Notes: a model not told the origin generated them from the letters alone. 45,225 nt of DNA from an uncultured Akkermansia sp. (GCA_947631435.1 CANRLM010000006.1:1-45225), one strand, 5' to 3'. Shown: positions 29,561-38,900, numbered from the stretch's first letter. Numbers and translations are program-made.

Positions 29561-29786
29561 GCGAACTAAAGGCTCGGAAACTGCGAAGCGACAGCTGAGG
29601 TGGTGGCCATGGCGTAAGCGGTGACTAGCCGGAAGGATTCGTGGTTATGCAGAGCTGCATCCTCGGCTTAGTCCTCCGCAAACCTTTCTAACCATCCCTC
29701 CCCTATGCCCCCGAAATTCATCCATGCTATTGCTCCGCAGAAACGCACGTGAGCGCGCTGATTTCCAACTTCGTACTTCAAATTGG
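29561..29786 (+). repeat. Intergenic repeat, copy A (type copy: core and R2)
   Basis: This is the most complete copy. The core (29561-29698) has CTCGGAAACTGCGA at 29573-29586 and ACAGCTGAGGTGGTGG at 29591-29606, both identical to 33088-33101 and 33106-33121 with the same spacing. The 20-nt block at 29649-29668 has one mismatch to 15249-15268. Module R2 (29731-29786) has TGCTCCGCAGAAACGC, AGCGCGCTGATTTCCA and AACTTCGTACTT. The copy lies between the hslO stop and the ankyrin-his promoter and fills most of a 332-base gap. No coding frame is supported. Confidence 0.78.
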
Positions 29787-29811
29787 CTCCCTCCTTCTCC
29801 TTTCCCTCCTC

Positions 29812-30633
29812 TCAGTGGCAGTGGTCAGGACCGGTGTTGGTACCAGCAAGCATCTCGGTGGTGATGTCGTAGTGTGCTCCGCAGCGTGGGCACGCGACGC
29901 GCACACACCCCTGCTCTGAAAGAAGGTCTGCGAAATCTTTCTGCATAGTGCGGATAGTCGGTAAAATACGCTCCAAAGAACACCCGCACCGGAAAGTAAA
30001 GCGCCGCGTTTCCAGTAGTCTGGTTTGTTCCGTGTTGTCAATATTTGCAACTTGTTCCGTCGTAAGCTCTGTGAGCCAGTCAAAGTCTGCATCCGGTTCA
30101 GCGGTGACCAATGCATACTCATCTCCTCGACAGCAGAAGGCCCGCGCCTGCCGCTGCTCGCTACGCTGGAAAAAACCTTCGACCCAGCCTGCTGCATCCA
30201 TCCCCGACAGAGGAATAACAGAAGTCTGCGTATCTCGGTTGGCGCAAATGTTTTGTGCGTACAGCATGCTTGTTTCCCCATCCCGAACATTCTCGGTGAA
30301 TACTCGCCCCACAACATCCTCTGTCAGAGAGGAACCTGCCACAAAATAGTTCGCCGGGTGCCCCCCCGGCACATTGTAAGTCCAGGCATGGTGTTCCTTC
30401 CACGGACGCGACACAAGGTAGAGCGTGAAGTAAGCAAGCAACTGTTTGAGAAGAACATCTTCCTCCTTCCTATTGTGTAACCCGTGTTGCATCAGGTGCA
30501 AATAATATCCCACAAAAAGCGGAGTGAAATCACCGCGCAACAACAAGCAGTTGCGTTGGCGTATAAAAATAGATTGCACCGTTGCGTATTCTGCCACAAA
30601 TTGGCTGTTGTCAGGTTGTGTTTGCTCGGGCAT
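29812..30633 (-). CDS. hslO: Redox-regulated chaperone Hsp33
   Basis: The 273-residue protein is Hsp33, a holdase that protects unfolding proteins during oxidative stress. The C-terminus carries the redox-switch zinc site: CGC in [13 protein letters not shown] and [11 protein letters not shown], a CxC followed after about 30 residues by CxxC. The N-terminal domain includes the conserved [19 protein letters not shown] region and a [10 protein letters not shown] segment. The ATG at 30633 (MPEQTQP) is chosen because upstream ATGs lie at or above the -10 box. It stands alone between repeats. Confidence 0.9.
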   Translation of the reverse strand: MPEQTQPDNSQFVAEYATVQSIFIRQRNCLLLRGDFTPLFVGYYLHLMQHGLHNRKEEDVLLKQLLAYFTLYLVSRPWKEHHAWTYNVPGGHPANYFVAGSSLTEDVVGRVFTENVRDGETSMLYAQNICANRDTQTSVIPLSGMDAAGWVEGFFQRSEQRQARAFCCRGDEYALVTAEPDADFDWLTELTTEQVANIDNTEQTRLLETRRFTFRCGCSLERILPTIRTMQKDFADLLSEQGCVRVACPRCGAHYDITTEMLAGTNTGPDHCH

Positions 30634-30645
30634 CGTACCCGACAT

Positions 30646-30673
30646 ACTATCATTTTTCCCCACACGGGCGCAA
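30646..30673 (-). promoter_or_regulatory. hslO promoter
   Basis: On the minus strand TTGCGC (30673-30668) is followed after 16 nt by GATAGT (30651-30646), or after 18 nt by TAGTAT with a TGA extension. The chosen ATG is 10-12 nt downstream. Confidence 0.5.
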
Positions 30674-30690
30674 GTCAATTCACAGCATCG

Positions 30691-30748
30691 CCAGAGCAAA
30701 TCCGCGCGCTAGCGCGCATTCTTTCCACTTCGTACTTTCCTTTGGTTC
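30691..30748 (+). repeat. Intergenic repeat module R2, diverged
   Basis: The sequence contains AGCGCGCATTCTTTCCA followed by CTTCGTACTTTC, matching the R2 module at 29752-29779 with small changes. It lies in the divergent gap between hslO and trpB. No gene is visible in 30674-30845. Confidence 0.55.
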
Positions 30749-30845
30749 AGCCACTCTATTGCTCTGCGGGCTCTTCCCTCCCTGCGCGCGGCAGATGCGT
30801 CCTTTCCCCAAGTGCAATAAATTCGGTACATTCGTCGCAAGCTGC

Positions 30846-30875
30846 TTGCCAAGAGAGAAGGCAATGTGATAGAGT
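30846..30875 (+). promoter_or_regulatory. trpB promoter
   Basis: TTGCCA (30846-30851), an 18-nt spacer and an extended -10 (TGTGATAGAGT; hexamer 30870-30875) lie 7 nt before the ATG at 30883. A leaderless mRNA is expected. Confidence 0.72.
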
Positions 30876-30882
30876 AGGGTCC

Positions 30883-32109
30883 ATGGATTATCGCACCTAC
30901 CTTCGTCGCAACCCGGACGCTCGTGGCTATTTCGGAAAATATGGTGGGGCCTACCTGCCGCCGGAATTGGAACCCGCTTTCAAGGAAATTACTGAGGCTT
31001 ACCGCAGTATTTGCTATTCAGCCCAATTCATCAGTGAATTGCGCCGCATACGAAAACAGTTCCAGGGGCGCCCAACTCCGGTCTATCACTGTGAGCGTCT
31101 GTCGCGCCTCAACGGAGGTGCGCAGATTTACCTCAAACGCGAAGACCTAAACCATACCGGTGCCCACAAACTTAACCACTGTATGGGGGAGGGGCTGCTT
31201 GCCAAATTCATGGGCAAAACTAAAATAATAGCCGAGACCGGTGCTGGCCAGCACGGCGTCGCCCTGGCCACAGCAGCAGCGTACTTTGGCCTGGAGTGCG
31301 AGGTGCACATGGGTGAGGTGGATATTGCAAAACAAGCGCCGAATGTGACTCGCATGAAAATGCTGGGTGCTCATGTGATCTGCGTGAAGCATGGGTTGCG
31401 CACGCTGAAGGAAGCGGTGGATTCCGCTTTCGAGGCCTACCTTCGCGATTACAAGACTGCTATTTATTGTATCGGCTCCGTTGTGGGTCCCCATCCATTC
31501 CCAATGATGGTGCGTGATTTCCAGATGGTCGTGGGGCAGGAAGCGCGAGAACAGTTTGTCGAGATGACGGGGATCCTGCCCGATATTGTCTGCGCCTGTG
31601 TTGGCGGCGGCTCGAATGCGATGGGTATGTTTCCCGCATTTCTCGATGATCCCGTAGATATTTACGGCGTAGAGCCCCTTGGCCGCGGAGAGAAGCTTGG
31701 CGACCATGCTGCCTCCATGAGCTACGGCTCCGAGGGAGTGATGCATGGCTTCAACAGCGTGATGCTAAAAGATTCAAATGGCGATCCCGCCCCGGTTTAT
31801 TCCGTCGCCAGCGGATTGGATTACCCCTCTGTCGGCCCGGAGCATGCCTACCTGCGCGATTTGGGGCGTGTGAAATACGTGAGTGCCACGGATGAGGAAG
31901 CAATTGATGCCTTTTTTAAGCTTTCCCGTTACGAGGGAATTATTCCTGCCTTGGAAAGTTCCCATGCCATTGCCTTCGCCATGAAAAAGGCTCGGGAGAT
32001 GAAAACAGGCGCTATCCTCGTGAACTGCTCCGGGCGCGGAGACAAGGATGTCGATTACGTCGCAGAGAAGTTCGGCTACGGTGAGGATCACGTTTTCCCT
32101 CGAACGTAA
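30883..32109 (+). CDS. trpB: Tryptophan synthase beta chain
   Basis: This 408-residue protein is a normal-length TrpB, which joins indole and serine to tryptophan with pyridoxal phosphate. The PLP lysine lies in [16 protein letters not shown]; the GAGQHGVA loop and the phosphate-binding GGGSNAMG are present, and YVSATDEEA follows. It begins [22 protein letters not shown]. The ATG at 30883 is fixed by the promoter, which leaves 7 nt before it; the long upstream reading is noise. No trpA or other trp gene is adjacent, so this is an orphan trpB in context. Confidence 0.96.
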   Translation: MDYRTYLRRNPDARGYFGKYGGAYLPPELEPAFKEITEAYRSICYSAQFISELRRIRKQFQGRPTPVYHCERLSRLNGGAQIYLKREDLNHTGAHKLNHCMGEGLLAKFMGKTKIIAETGAGQHGVALATAAAYFGLECEVHMGEVDIAKQAPNVTRMKMLGAHVICVKHGLRTLKEAVDSAFEAYLRDYKTAIYCIGSVVGPHPFPMMVRDFQMVVGQEAREQFVEMTGILPDIVCACVGGGSNAMGMFPAFLDDPVDIYGVEPLGRGEKLGDHAASMSYGSEGVMHGFNSVMLKDSNGDPAPVYSVASGLDYPSVGPEHAYLRDLGRVKYVSATDEEAIDAFFKLSRYEGIIPALESSHAIAFAMKKAREMKTGAILVNCSGRGDKDVDYVAEKFGYGEDHVFPRT

Positions 32110-32117
32110 TCCTCGCC

Positions 32118-32570
32118 TTATTCGAAATATTCAGCCCAGGTTGAGCTCGTCTCCCACACTCGCGTACGCTCCAATCGTACACAACGGCGCACAGAGCGGC
32201 GCTCTCCCGTGTCTTCTGCTGCGTGTGCCAGAGCTTCCTTCACGCATCGGAATACCATGGCTGCCATCGCTTCACTCGTAGGATCGCTATGGGGAAAAGG
32301 AATGATGCGTTCACCATACGCTTTGCAAAAAGTGGCATAGTTCGGGTCTTCAGTGTTCATACACAACGCGTGATCGAACTTTCCAAGCACTCCATCCAAA
32401 ATCTCATGCACAACCTTGAAATCCGCTACCATGTCGTTTTCATCCAGACTATCGGCAACAAGCACCACTTCCACACTTCGCGTGTGTCCATGTGGAAATT
32501 GGCAATTTCCGGTATGCTTTGAAAGCAGGTGCCCGCTCTCCAGTTCAATGGTTTTGCAAATGCGATACAT
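32118..32570 (-). CDS. queD: 6-carboxytetrahydropterin synthase
   Basis: The 150-residue protein is QueD of the queuosine/7-deazaguanine pathway, turning dihydroneopterin triphosphate into 6-carboxytetrahydropterin. Zinc ligands H14, H27 and H29 and catalytic C23 appear in SGHLLSKHTGNCQFPHGH. DHALCMN and PTSEAMA with the conserved Glu near the C-terminal third also match. It lies 6 nt after fucU and converges with trpB (8 bases between stops). queE is 9 kb away; queC and queF are not in the window. A sepiapterin-type PTPS is less likely because of the residues around C23. Confidence 0.9.
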   Translation of the reverse strand: MYRICKTIELESGHLLSKHTGNCQFPHGHTRSVEVVLVADSLDENDMVADFKVVHEILDGVLGKFDHALCMNTEDPNYATFCKAYGERIIPFPHSDPTSEAMAAMVFRCVKEALAHAAEDTGERRSVRRCVRLERTRVWETSSTWAEYFE

Positions 32571-32576
32571 GGTTTT

Positions 32577-32996
32577 TTAACATGTGGGTGTAACCCCTTT
32601 TTTTAGAATGATATTGCCGTACTTCGCAGTCTCCCCGCTGATGATCACAGCGTAGGCTCTCTTCGCTCGCTCGTAAAAGGCATATCGTGCCATGCGCTCA
32701 ATTTCCCCTTCATATCCCATAGCTGCACGGTATTTCATTTCCACCGACGGATCAAGTTCGTCTCCTTTTACTGCCTCCATCATCACCACAGGTGTTGCAT
32801 ACGAATCCAATTCTAACAAAGGAATTATCCCTGCCAGCAGAGTCGCAGCTTCCACGCCGTCCGCCCGCACCACACGGTTGTTCATCGTGTGAGCCGGAAA
32901 ATGTGCATCAGAAATCACGATCTCATCTCCATGTCCCATTTCGGCCAGTATTTTCAACAACTCGGGCGACACGACCGGCGATATCCCTTTCAACAT
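32577..32996 (-). CDS. fucU: RbsD/FucU family sugar mutarotase (L-fucose mutarotase)
   Basis: The 139-residue protein matches FucU, which interconverts the anomers of L-fucose. Features are the N-terminal [28 protein letters not shown] type start with the catalytic His, [10 protein letters not shown], and the C-terminal segment [18 protein letters not shown]. The subfamily (FucU rather than RbsD) follows from length and the GETAKYGN region. No fucose isomerase or kinase is next to it, yet a fucose-using lifestyle would fit a mucin-degrading gut bacterium. The ATG is 9 nt after the -10 box. Confidence 0.88.
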   Translation of the reverse strand: MLKGISPVVSPELLKILAEMGHGDEIVISDAHFPAHTMNNRVVRADGVEAATLLAGIIPLLELDSYATPVVMMEAVKGDELDPSVEMKYRAAMGYEGEIERMARYAFYERAKRAYAVIISGETAKYGNIILKKGVTPTC

Positions 32997-33005
32997 AGTA
33001 CCCGC

Positions 33006-33034
33006 AGTATATCACACTCCTCCTCCCTTGGCAA
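33006..33034 (-). promoter_or_regulatory. fucU-queD promoter
   Basis: On the minus strand TTGCCA (33034-33029), a 17-nt spacer and an extended -10 (TGTGATATACT; hexamer 33011-33006) lie 9 nt before the fucU ATG. Confidence 0.75.
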
Positions 33035-33043
33035 GTAGTCGCT

Positions 33044-33300
33044 AGCGCAAACGCATTTAAGGGATGTATGAGCCGGCGAACCAAAAGCTCGGAAACTGCG
33101 AGGCAACAGCTGAGGTGGTGGGCAAAAGTATAGGCCAGGTCTGTCCAAAAAGCTTTGTAGGAAGCTAAACCAATAACACGGCATTGCAACCAAAAAGCCT
33201 TCCTAACTAATCACCACCCACGCTCCTGCCCACCACCTCCGCCAACGCCCCGCAAATCCTCGAGTAAGCGTGCATTCTTCCCACTTTCCACTTCAAATTC
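33044..33300 (+). repeat. Intergenic repeat, copy C with long inverted arms
   Basis: This copy fills most of the 357-base gap between fucU and the DUF2851 gene. It carries CTCGGAAACTGCGA (33088-33101) and ACAGCTGAGGTGGTGG (33106-33121), identical to copy A. A 13-base arm, GAGGTGGTGGGCA (33112-33124), is perfectly complementary to 33227-33239, so a long hairpin enclosing about 100 nt is possible. A smaller inverted pair (AGGAAG, 33159-33164, with CTTCCT) lies inside. The 3' end ends with a diverged R2 module (CATTCTTCCCACTTTCC). The leading CGCAAACGCATTTAAG also occurs near 7330. Confidence 0.75.
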
Positions 33301-33312
33301 GTTTCATTCTTT

Positions 33313-33340
33313 GGTAAACGTATTTCCTAATACGTTTACC
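33313..33340. other. Perfect inverted repeat, 12-bp arms
   Basis: GGTAAACGTATT and AATACGTTTACC are exactly complementary around a TCCT loop. It sits 13 bases beyond the DUF2851 stop. No run of T's follows on either strand, so it is not a standard terminator. An operator, a transcript-end stabiliser or a mobile-element trace are alternatives. Confidence 0.6.
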
Positions 33341-33353
33341 ATGAAGCGATTGC

Positions 33354-34778
33354 TTAATATTTTGATTTCCAATTCCTGAGCTGCTCAGGGAAAACACAGT
33401 CTCGGCACGAATTTTGCGTACAGAAATCGCTTGCAATTTGCAGAATAGCCTGGTGCACGTACTCGCTCCTCAGCAATTCGGTCAAGTCGGTTCTCTCTCC
33501 GAAAAGCTCACGCGAGGTATTCAACACCCGCCTGCTTGCCGCTCCTGCGGGCAATCGCAGATAAGCGGACCACGCCAGCTCGCTTGCATCCTCCACTAAT
33601 ACATAATTGCTCAAGAAAGCGTTAACACGCTGCTGTCCCACGAGAGCTACTCGTCGTTGCATAGGCGGAGAACTGATTGTGCAACGGCGATCCCAGAATT
33701 CATGCCGGAGACCGGTGAGAACCCGACAGAGCTCAGGAAGATTTTCTGCATTCAGGAGAGGACTGATTGTGCGCCAGCGCTGCACACTCACCGCCAGTGC
33801 CGCTACGCGTCGTTGCGGATGATTCACCGGTCTCACCCCCGTGTAATTCCATGTCGGAAAACGGCTCGCTTCTATCCCGAAAAACGACTGCAGTCTCCAC
33901 CATTCATCCCACAACTTCCGGTAGTACTCTCGTGCTTCGGCATCTGCGTCGGCAGGAAACAATGGCTGTAAAAAACCTGCCACGCCCAACAGCATCGCCT
34001 CACTCCGTTGCCTCAGCGAATTCAGCGGGGCACGGCGCGCCAGCATCACCATCTGTTCCTTGTTCGCGCTGTATCCCAGCGTTTCCGCCCACGCCTCGTA
34101 CCATGCCTGGCGCCATCCAAGTGCCTCCACTTTGTGATGAAAGCGCTTACGCTTACACAGGATACGATAAGATGCCACAGCTTGCAGCAGGTCAACGATG
34201 TCTTTCGTCTTCATCTCCGCCAGCGGATAGCGACACGGATTTGCCGGGCGCACATCACAACATCCTTGACGCCGCATCCTGCCCAGTGCCTCCTGTACAC
34301 GTTCCGGGCTCAGATAGAGTATCGGCACTTCCCTGTGTTGTTCCGTGCGCGTGTACCATCCCGCAGGCGGCGGAGAGAGCACGATATGCAGCACCACGCG
34401 ATTGAAATTAGCATTCGCACCGTGTCCGTGGCGTTCCCAGTCTTGCGCCTGAGGGTCGATCTCTATATCCCCGCGCACTGTCTTGCCGTCGATCTCTATC
34501 TCGGCCATCAAAAAATCCGGTCCGGCTCCATGATTCCATTCCCCTCCCTCCACAATATTCACAAAACGGTGCTGCGTCGTCTCCCCGGTGGTTCCGAGCA
34601 AACCGGCTGCCCACAACTGCTGCACTGTAATCTCACTTAATCCCTCTCCCTCATTTCCTGCCTCCCCTCCCACCAGCTCCTTTTCCGTTGCTTCCAAATC
34701 ATGACTCCCGTACACCTCCGCGAGCAAGCGCTGGTACAATTCTGCGGCCCTCAGCACAGTCTGACTACGCTTCACCAT
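33354..34778 (-). CDS. DUF2851 family protein
   Basis: This 474-residue protein matches DUF2851, a family common in Bacteroidota and Verrucomicrobiota with no known function. The N-terminal part has WNHGAGPDFLMAEIEIDG followed by GDIEID and HGHGANANFNRVVLHIV, resembling a PD-(D/E)xK nuclease core. This is a structural inference. The C-terminus has the hallmark cysteine pair in NSCRDCVFPEQLRNW. It overlaps the STAS gene by 14 bases, so translation is coupled. It probably acts in the cytoplasm, as no signal peptide is seen. Confidence 0.85.
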   Translation of the reverse strand: MVKRSQTVLRAAELYQRLLAEVYGSHDLEATEKELVGGEAGNEGEGLSEITVQQLWAAGLLGTTGETTQHRFVNIVEGGEWNHGAGPDFLMAEIEIDGKTVRGDIEIDPQAQDWERHGHGANANFNRVVLHIVLSPPPAGWYTRTEQHREVPILYLSPERVQEALGRMRRQGCCDVRPANPCRYPLAEMKTKDIVDLLQAVASYRILCKRKRFHHKVEALGWRQAWYEAWAETLGYSANKEQMVMLARRAPLNSLRQRSEAMLLGVAGFLQPLFPADADAEAREYYRKLWDEWWRLQSFFGIEASRFPTWNYTGVRPVNHPQRRVAALAVSVQRWRTISPLLNAENLPELCRVLTGLRHEFWDRRCTISSPPMQRRVALVGQQRVNAFLSNYVLVEDASELAWSAYLRLPAGAASRRVLNTSRELFGERTDLTELLRSEYVHQAILQIASDFCTQNSCRDCVFPEQLRNWKSKY

Positions 34779-35313
34779 GTTGCTGTTCGTGCCGTATCAA
34801 ATCTTTCTCCAGAGTCTCGCACACATAACCGAAGGTAGTATCATTTTTAGTGCTCATAGATCGCAGTGTGTTGTGCGCCTCCAGTACGTGGCGCGTACGC
34901 CCCGTTTCATCCATCACTCCATCCGGTGCTTCCGGTACCTGCGGCTCAGCTTGCAGCACTGCCCGCCGCTCCGCAAGCTCGCCGCGCCACTCCGCCCCGA
35001 CTGGATCTATTTCCAGCAGCATGTCCAGCCCGAGACTTTCCATAGACTCCCGTGCACGGATTGATGGAGACGCCACCTCTACCCTGCCCCCCGCAGCAGC
35101 GCACCTCTTTGCCACCCCGGCCAGGGTCCCCATGAAGGTGCTATCCACTCCGGGGCACATCTCTAAATCCACCACAATCCTGCTCCCTCCGGCCTTCAAA
35201 TACTCATCGCACACCCCCTTCAGCAGAGGACTGTTAACGAAGCAGCCTCGACCGTTGCAGCGCACCCACAGCATATCCTCAAATTGATGATAAATCAATG
35301 TTGTATCCGCCAT
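34765..35313 (-). CDS. STAS-domain protein (anti-sigma factor antagonist-like)
   Basis: The 182-residue protein has an N-terminal STAS domain (about 1-105) with RIVVDLEMCPGVDSTFMGTLAG, where the S of DST is the phosphorylation site in SpoIIAA-type antagonists. The last 75 residues are charged, unlike the family, and may be a separate flexible or regulatory tail. No anti-sigma kinase or sigma factor gene is nearby; the partner is unknown. Its stop overlaps the start of the DUF2851 gene, so the two are co-expressed. Confidence 0.82.
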   Translation of the reverse strand: MADTTLIYHQFEDMLWVRCNGRGCFVNSPLLKGVCDEYLKAGGSRIVVDLEMCPGVDSTFMGTLAGVAKRCAAAGGRVEVASPSIRARESMESLGLDMLLEIDPVGAEWRGELAERRAVLQAEPQVPEAPDGVMDETGRTRHVLEAHNTLRSMSTKNDTTFGYVCETLEKDLIRHEQQHGEA

Positions 35314-35332
35314 ATTTCAGTAGAGTTTCCCT

Positions 35333-35362
35333 ATCCTAACACGCCCCTTTCTTCCCTGACAA
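35333..35362 (-). promoter_or_regulatory. Promoter of STAS-DUF2851 genes
   Basis: On the minus strand TTGTCA (35362-35357), an 18-nt spacer and TAGGAT (35338-35333) with a TG extension (GTGTTAGGAT) lie 19 nt before the STAS ATG. Confidence 0.65.
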
Positions 35363-35366
35363 GTAC

Positions 35367-35401
35367 AAAAAAGCGTCCTCCGCCGTTTTCTGCAGAGGAC
35401 A
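35367..35401 (-). terminator. Terminator of the tRNA-Met gene
   Basis: Downstream of tRNA-Met on the minus strand, GTCCTC pairs with GAGGAC around a 14-nt loop, and a run of six T's (35372-35367) follows two bases after the stem. It separates the tRNA from the STAS promoter. Confidence 0.75.
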
Positions 35402-35414
35402 CCTTTAAAGTAAG

Positions 35415-35486
<72 letters not shown>

Positions 35487-35505
35487 ATTGGCTGATGTGC
35501 GATGC

Positions 35506-35534
35506 AGTATAGCGAGCGTTTTTCTCTTTGTCCA
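35506..35534 (-). promoter_or_regulatory. tRNA-Met promoter
   Basis: On the minus strand TGGACA (35534-35529), a 17-nt spacer and TATACT (35511-35506) lie 19 nt before the mature tRNA 5' end. Confidence 0.65.
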
Positions 35535-35897
35535 GTCAAATTTCTCGTCTCCCGTATAAATTCCCGGGATCGTATTGCCTCAAAAATAAAGTCACCGAAA
35601 AGTCGCTCAAAGCGGGGAAAAAAGATTCTCCGAAAGCTTGATGCCTCAAAAACAGAGGAGCAAAATTGAACACATTCCGTTCGATATAAACAAACAAGAA
35701 AAACAAAGTTGCTTTCTGCATGGAGAATAAAATACTCCCCGCTAACCTCCCGGTACAAGAAAGAAAGGCCGCGAAGGCAAGAGTTATTTGATCCCCCCAA
35801 CTCCCGGCAAAGTCCTGCAAATTCTGGCAAAAATGCTATGCCGCAGGGTGACCGTTTTTTTTTGAGGTATTACAGACTATGCAACGCGGCACAGGTG
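35535..35897. other. AT-rich gap without a recognised gene
   Basis: About 360 bases between the tRNA-Met promoter and the promoter of the large secreted protein. The sequence is more A/T-rich than its surroundings and has runs of A and T. Its open frames have no family resemblance or plausible start context. It may hold a long upstream regulatory region or decayed sequence; I see no repeat-family copy in it. Confidence 0.5.
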
Positions 35898-35906
35898 TGG
35901 TATACT
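35898..35906 (+). promoter_or_regulatory. Extended -10 of the large secreted protein gene
   Basis: TGGTATACT (hexamer 35901-35906, preceded by TGTGG) is an extended -10 box 13 nt before the ATG. No good -35 box is found 16-18 nt upstream, as is common for extended -10 promoters. Confidence 0.6.
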
Positions 35907-35919
35907 GGCAGGGTAGAGT

Positions 35920-38900
35920 ATGGAAGCACGAAATATTTTATCTGTTTGCTCGGTCATGGCTGCGCTGGCTATGGCCTGCAGTGCGGCTTCGGCTGCGCAG
36001 AGCAGCGACTTTGCCGCTCTGAAGGCTCACTGGAGCTTTGACGAAGGTCGCGATTGGCACCATATGCCGATGCCGTATAAGTATGATGGAGCAAAAGCCT
36101 CTGAACTGACCGGCAAAGCTGATGATATGCTGCTGAATGAGGGGCAGCAGGCCGATAATGAGGCCTGGGTATCGGGTCGCCAGCGTTCCGGTATAGGCCC
36201 CGAGCGTGTGCTCACCACAACGAAGGAGCTGCCCTGTCTGAATGGATCGGTGACCTTCTCCTACTGGACCCGCCTGTACGGCGAACCGAACAGGCGCGGC
36301 GTTATCGGCTCCACCTCCTCCACCCTGTGGGGAGTCATGAATGCAAAAGGGCAGATCGGCATGCGAGTCAAGGGCAAAAACATTGTTTTTTCTCCCACTG
36401 CCATCACGGATACGGATTGGCACCACGTGGTCTTTACTCGCGATGAGGAAACAGGTAAGGTTGTTCTGTACTTAGATGGTAAAGAAGTAGCCACCGGCAC
36501 CACACCCGCAGGCAAACTCCCCGGCAAGTTTACCTCCATTGCCACCGGCAATGCAGCATTGGATCAGATTCATATTTTCGACAAGCCTGTATCCGCTAAA
36601 ACTGTTGCCGCACTATACGATAATCACGCTCCCCAGGTGTTCGACCAAACTCATTTGGTGGAGAAATCCAAGCCTTCCATAACGGGCAGCATTCTGCACC
36701 AATTTACGTACGATGTGGACCAGGATAAGCTGCGCGTGGCCAGCTATTCCCAGCCCAAGGGAGGCAAGGTAAAAAGCAACGGCGATGGCACCTTCACCTT
36801 CACGCCCGGCAAATCCTTCAAGAAAAAAGGTAAGACATCTTTTGATGTCATTGTAACGGATGACCGCGGTGGCTACACCAAAGCTACCATGTATCTGCAG
36901 GACAGCCGCCACGTGGTTGCTCCGCCCGTGCGTGAGTTCCGCTATTTCGGCGCCCTGCCGGAAATTCCCGCCTCCAGTGGCAAACAGATGAAGCACCGCA
37001 ACCCCATCGTCATTAAGCGTGGCAAAAAGCCTGATTTGCTTATTCAGGCAGATTCCCGCCTGTGGTACAGCGTCAACGAATCCAAGCCCGGCAAAATTCT
37101 CTTCTCCAAGCCGCAGATGCTGCGTACCACCACGAAGGACGACTTTGAGACGGACGGCGCTGCAGTGCTTGAGGATAGCAAGCTCATTATCCGCAAACCT
37201 GATGGTTCCCTGTCTATAGCCGAAGTTGTGGGTGAAAGCGAACCAGCCCTGAAGATTGGTGACACCGTCACCGATACCACCGGCGCAGCCATGAAACTGC
37301 CCGCTCGCCACTTTGTGCTGGTAGACTATGACCAGGACGGAACCCCGGATATTGTAGCCGGGTTCAACGATGGCCTCTACTATTTCAAGGGTAAAGCAAA
37401 ATACAACAAAACTTCCGGTGACGCCAGGAAGATGGTAGCCATCAGCTTTACCCCGGAGAAACAGGTGGTGCACCTGCGCGTCTACAACATGGCGCCCGGC
37501 GTGGGCGATATCAATAACGACGGTCGCACCGACCTCCTGTACGGCATTAACTGGGGCACGCTTCACGCGTGGATCAACGAACCCGCTAAAGCCACCATTT
37601 CCGATGGCGCCTCCATGGACCTTGCTCTGGAGAATCCACCGCACGAGAAGTTTATGCGCAACCTTAACGGCGCCCACCTGGCCGTGGCAGATTTTGACAA
37701 TGACGGAACGCCGGACATGATCCTGGGTAGCAATGCCGGCAGTGAGCTTGCAAGCGCTTTGGGCGTGAATCCCGACACCTCGGCAGGCAACCTGGCTCTC
37801 ATTGAAAAGGAACTCTACAGGGGCCATGAAAAAGACCTTGGCAAGGTGCTCGAAGCTGATGGACAAAAGGGCCTCAAGCGCTATCGCCATCTGATGGCCG
37901 ACTGGATTTGCTGGGCTGTCGCACAAAACACTCCCGCCAGGCGGCAGGCCGCCTGGAATATGCTCGCCGCTCACGTGAAGAAGTACCCCTTCCTGCAGCG
38001 CCGCGTGCTTGAAGACGCCTGGGTGAAGAAGGAAAATGGCGAAGTAACCAGCTACGGCAATATGCACCATGTTCCCGGTATCTTCGCCATGAACTGGGTT
38101 GTACTCCGCCGCCTGCTGCCGGATTCCGCCAATCACCGTAAAGCCGTAGCCGATGCCCTGGGCATGACCGGACTGGACCGCGAGGTTTATCTGGACAGTG
38201 GCATGCCCCTGGCAGACAACAACCGCTGCACCGAGGGGCAACTGCGCGCAATACGGGATTTGCTGCGCTACCACGCCCACATCCTCTTCCCGGATGACCA
38301 CATCTCCATCGGACAGAACTACAACGATGGCCGAGATGCCATGTGCTACATCTTTGAATCCAATAAGAACACCTTCTGCTCGGATGTAGGCAGCAACGTT
38401 GCAGAAATGCACGGAGACATGGTTAAATTGACAGAGGAATGCTTCGGAGCTAAGGGCGCTGCGAGTGGCGACTACTTCACCTTTGTGCTCAGCCACGAGG
38501 TGTGCCACTCACTGGATGGTTACGTGAAAAATCGCACCGCTAACGACTTGAAACGCCGCTGGGGCGACCAGAATTTCTACGCTGCTACCAATGCCGGCAC
38601 CAACTCCGACATCGTAGCCAACGAAACGGGCTGGTGGGATCTCAACCTCACCAGGGCGCGCTTTAAGGAACGCGGCCTGTGGGATGGCAAGAATGAAACC
38701 TGGGATGACTCCTGGAAGGCGTATTGGCAGAAGTGCCCCTACCGCAACAAGGTGTTCATGCGCGGCGATATTGATTGGTTCCTCGGTTCTCAGCAAGAAA
38801 CCTTTGCTACTCAGGCAAATCACCACTGGGCCCGCTCCGAGTCCCGCCTCATTGGCGCCATTCTGCGCTACCTGCAGGGCTACAAGTCCAACATCAACGA

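Noticed and set aside
36613..38508. 631-residue minus-strand frame opposite the large secreted protein
   Set aside because: It is a long shadow frame on a GC-rich gene; the sense strand has a signal peptide, FG-GAP repeats and a zincin motif.
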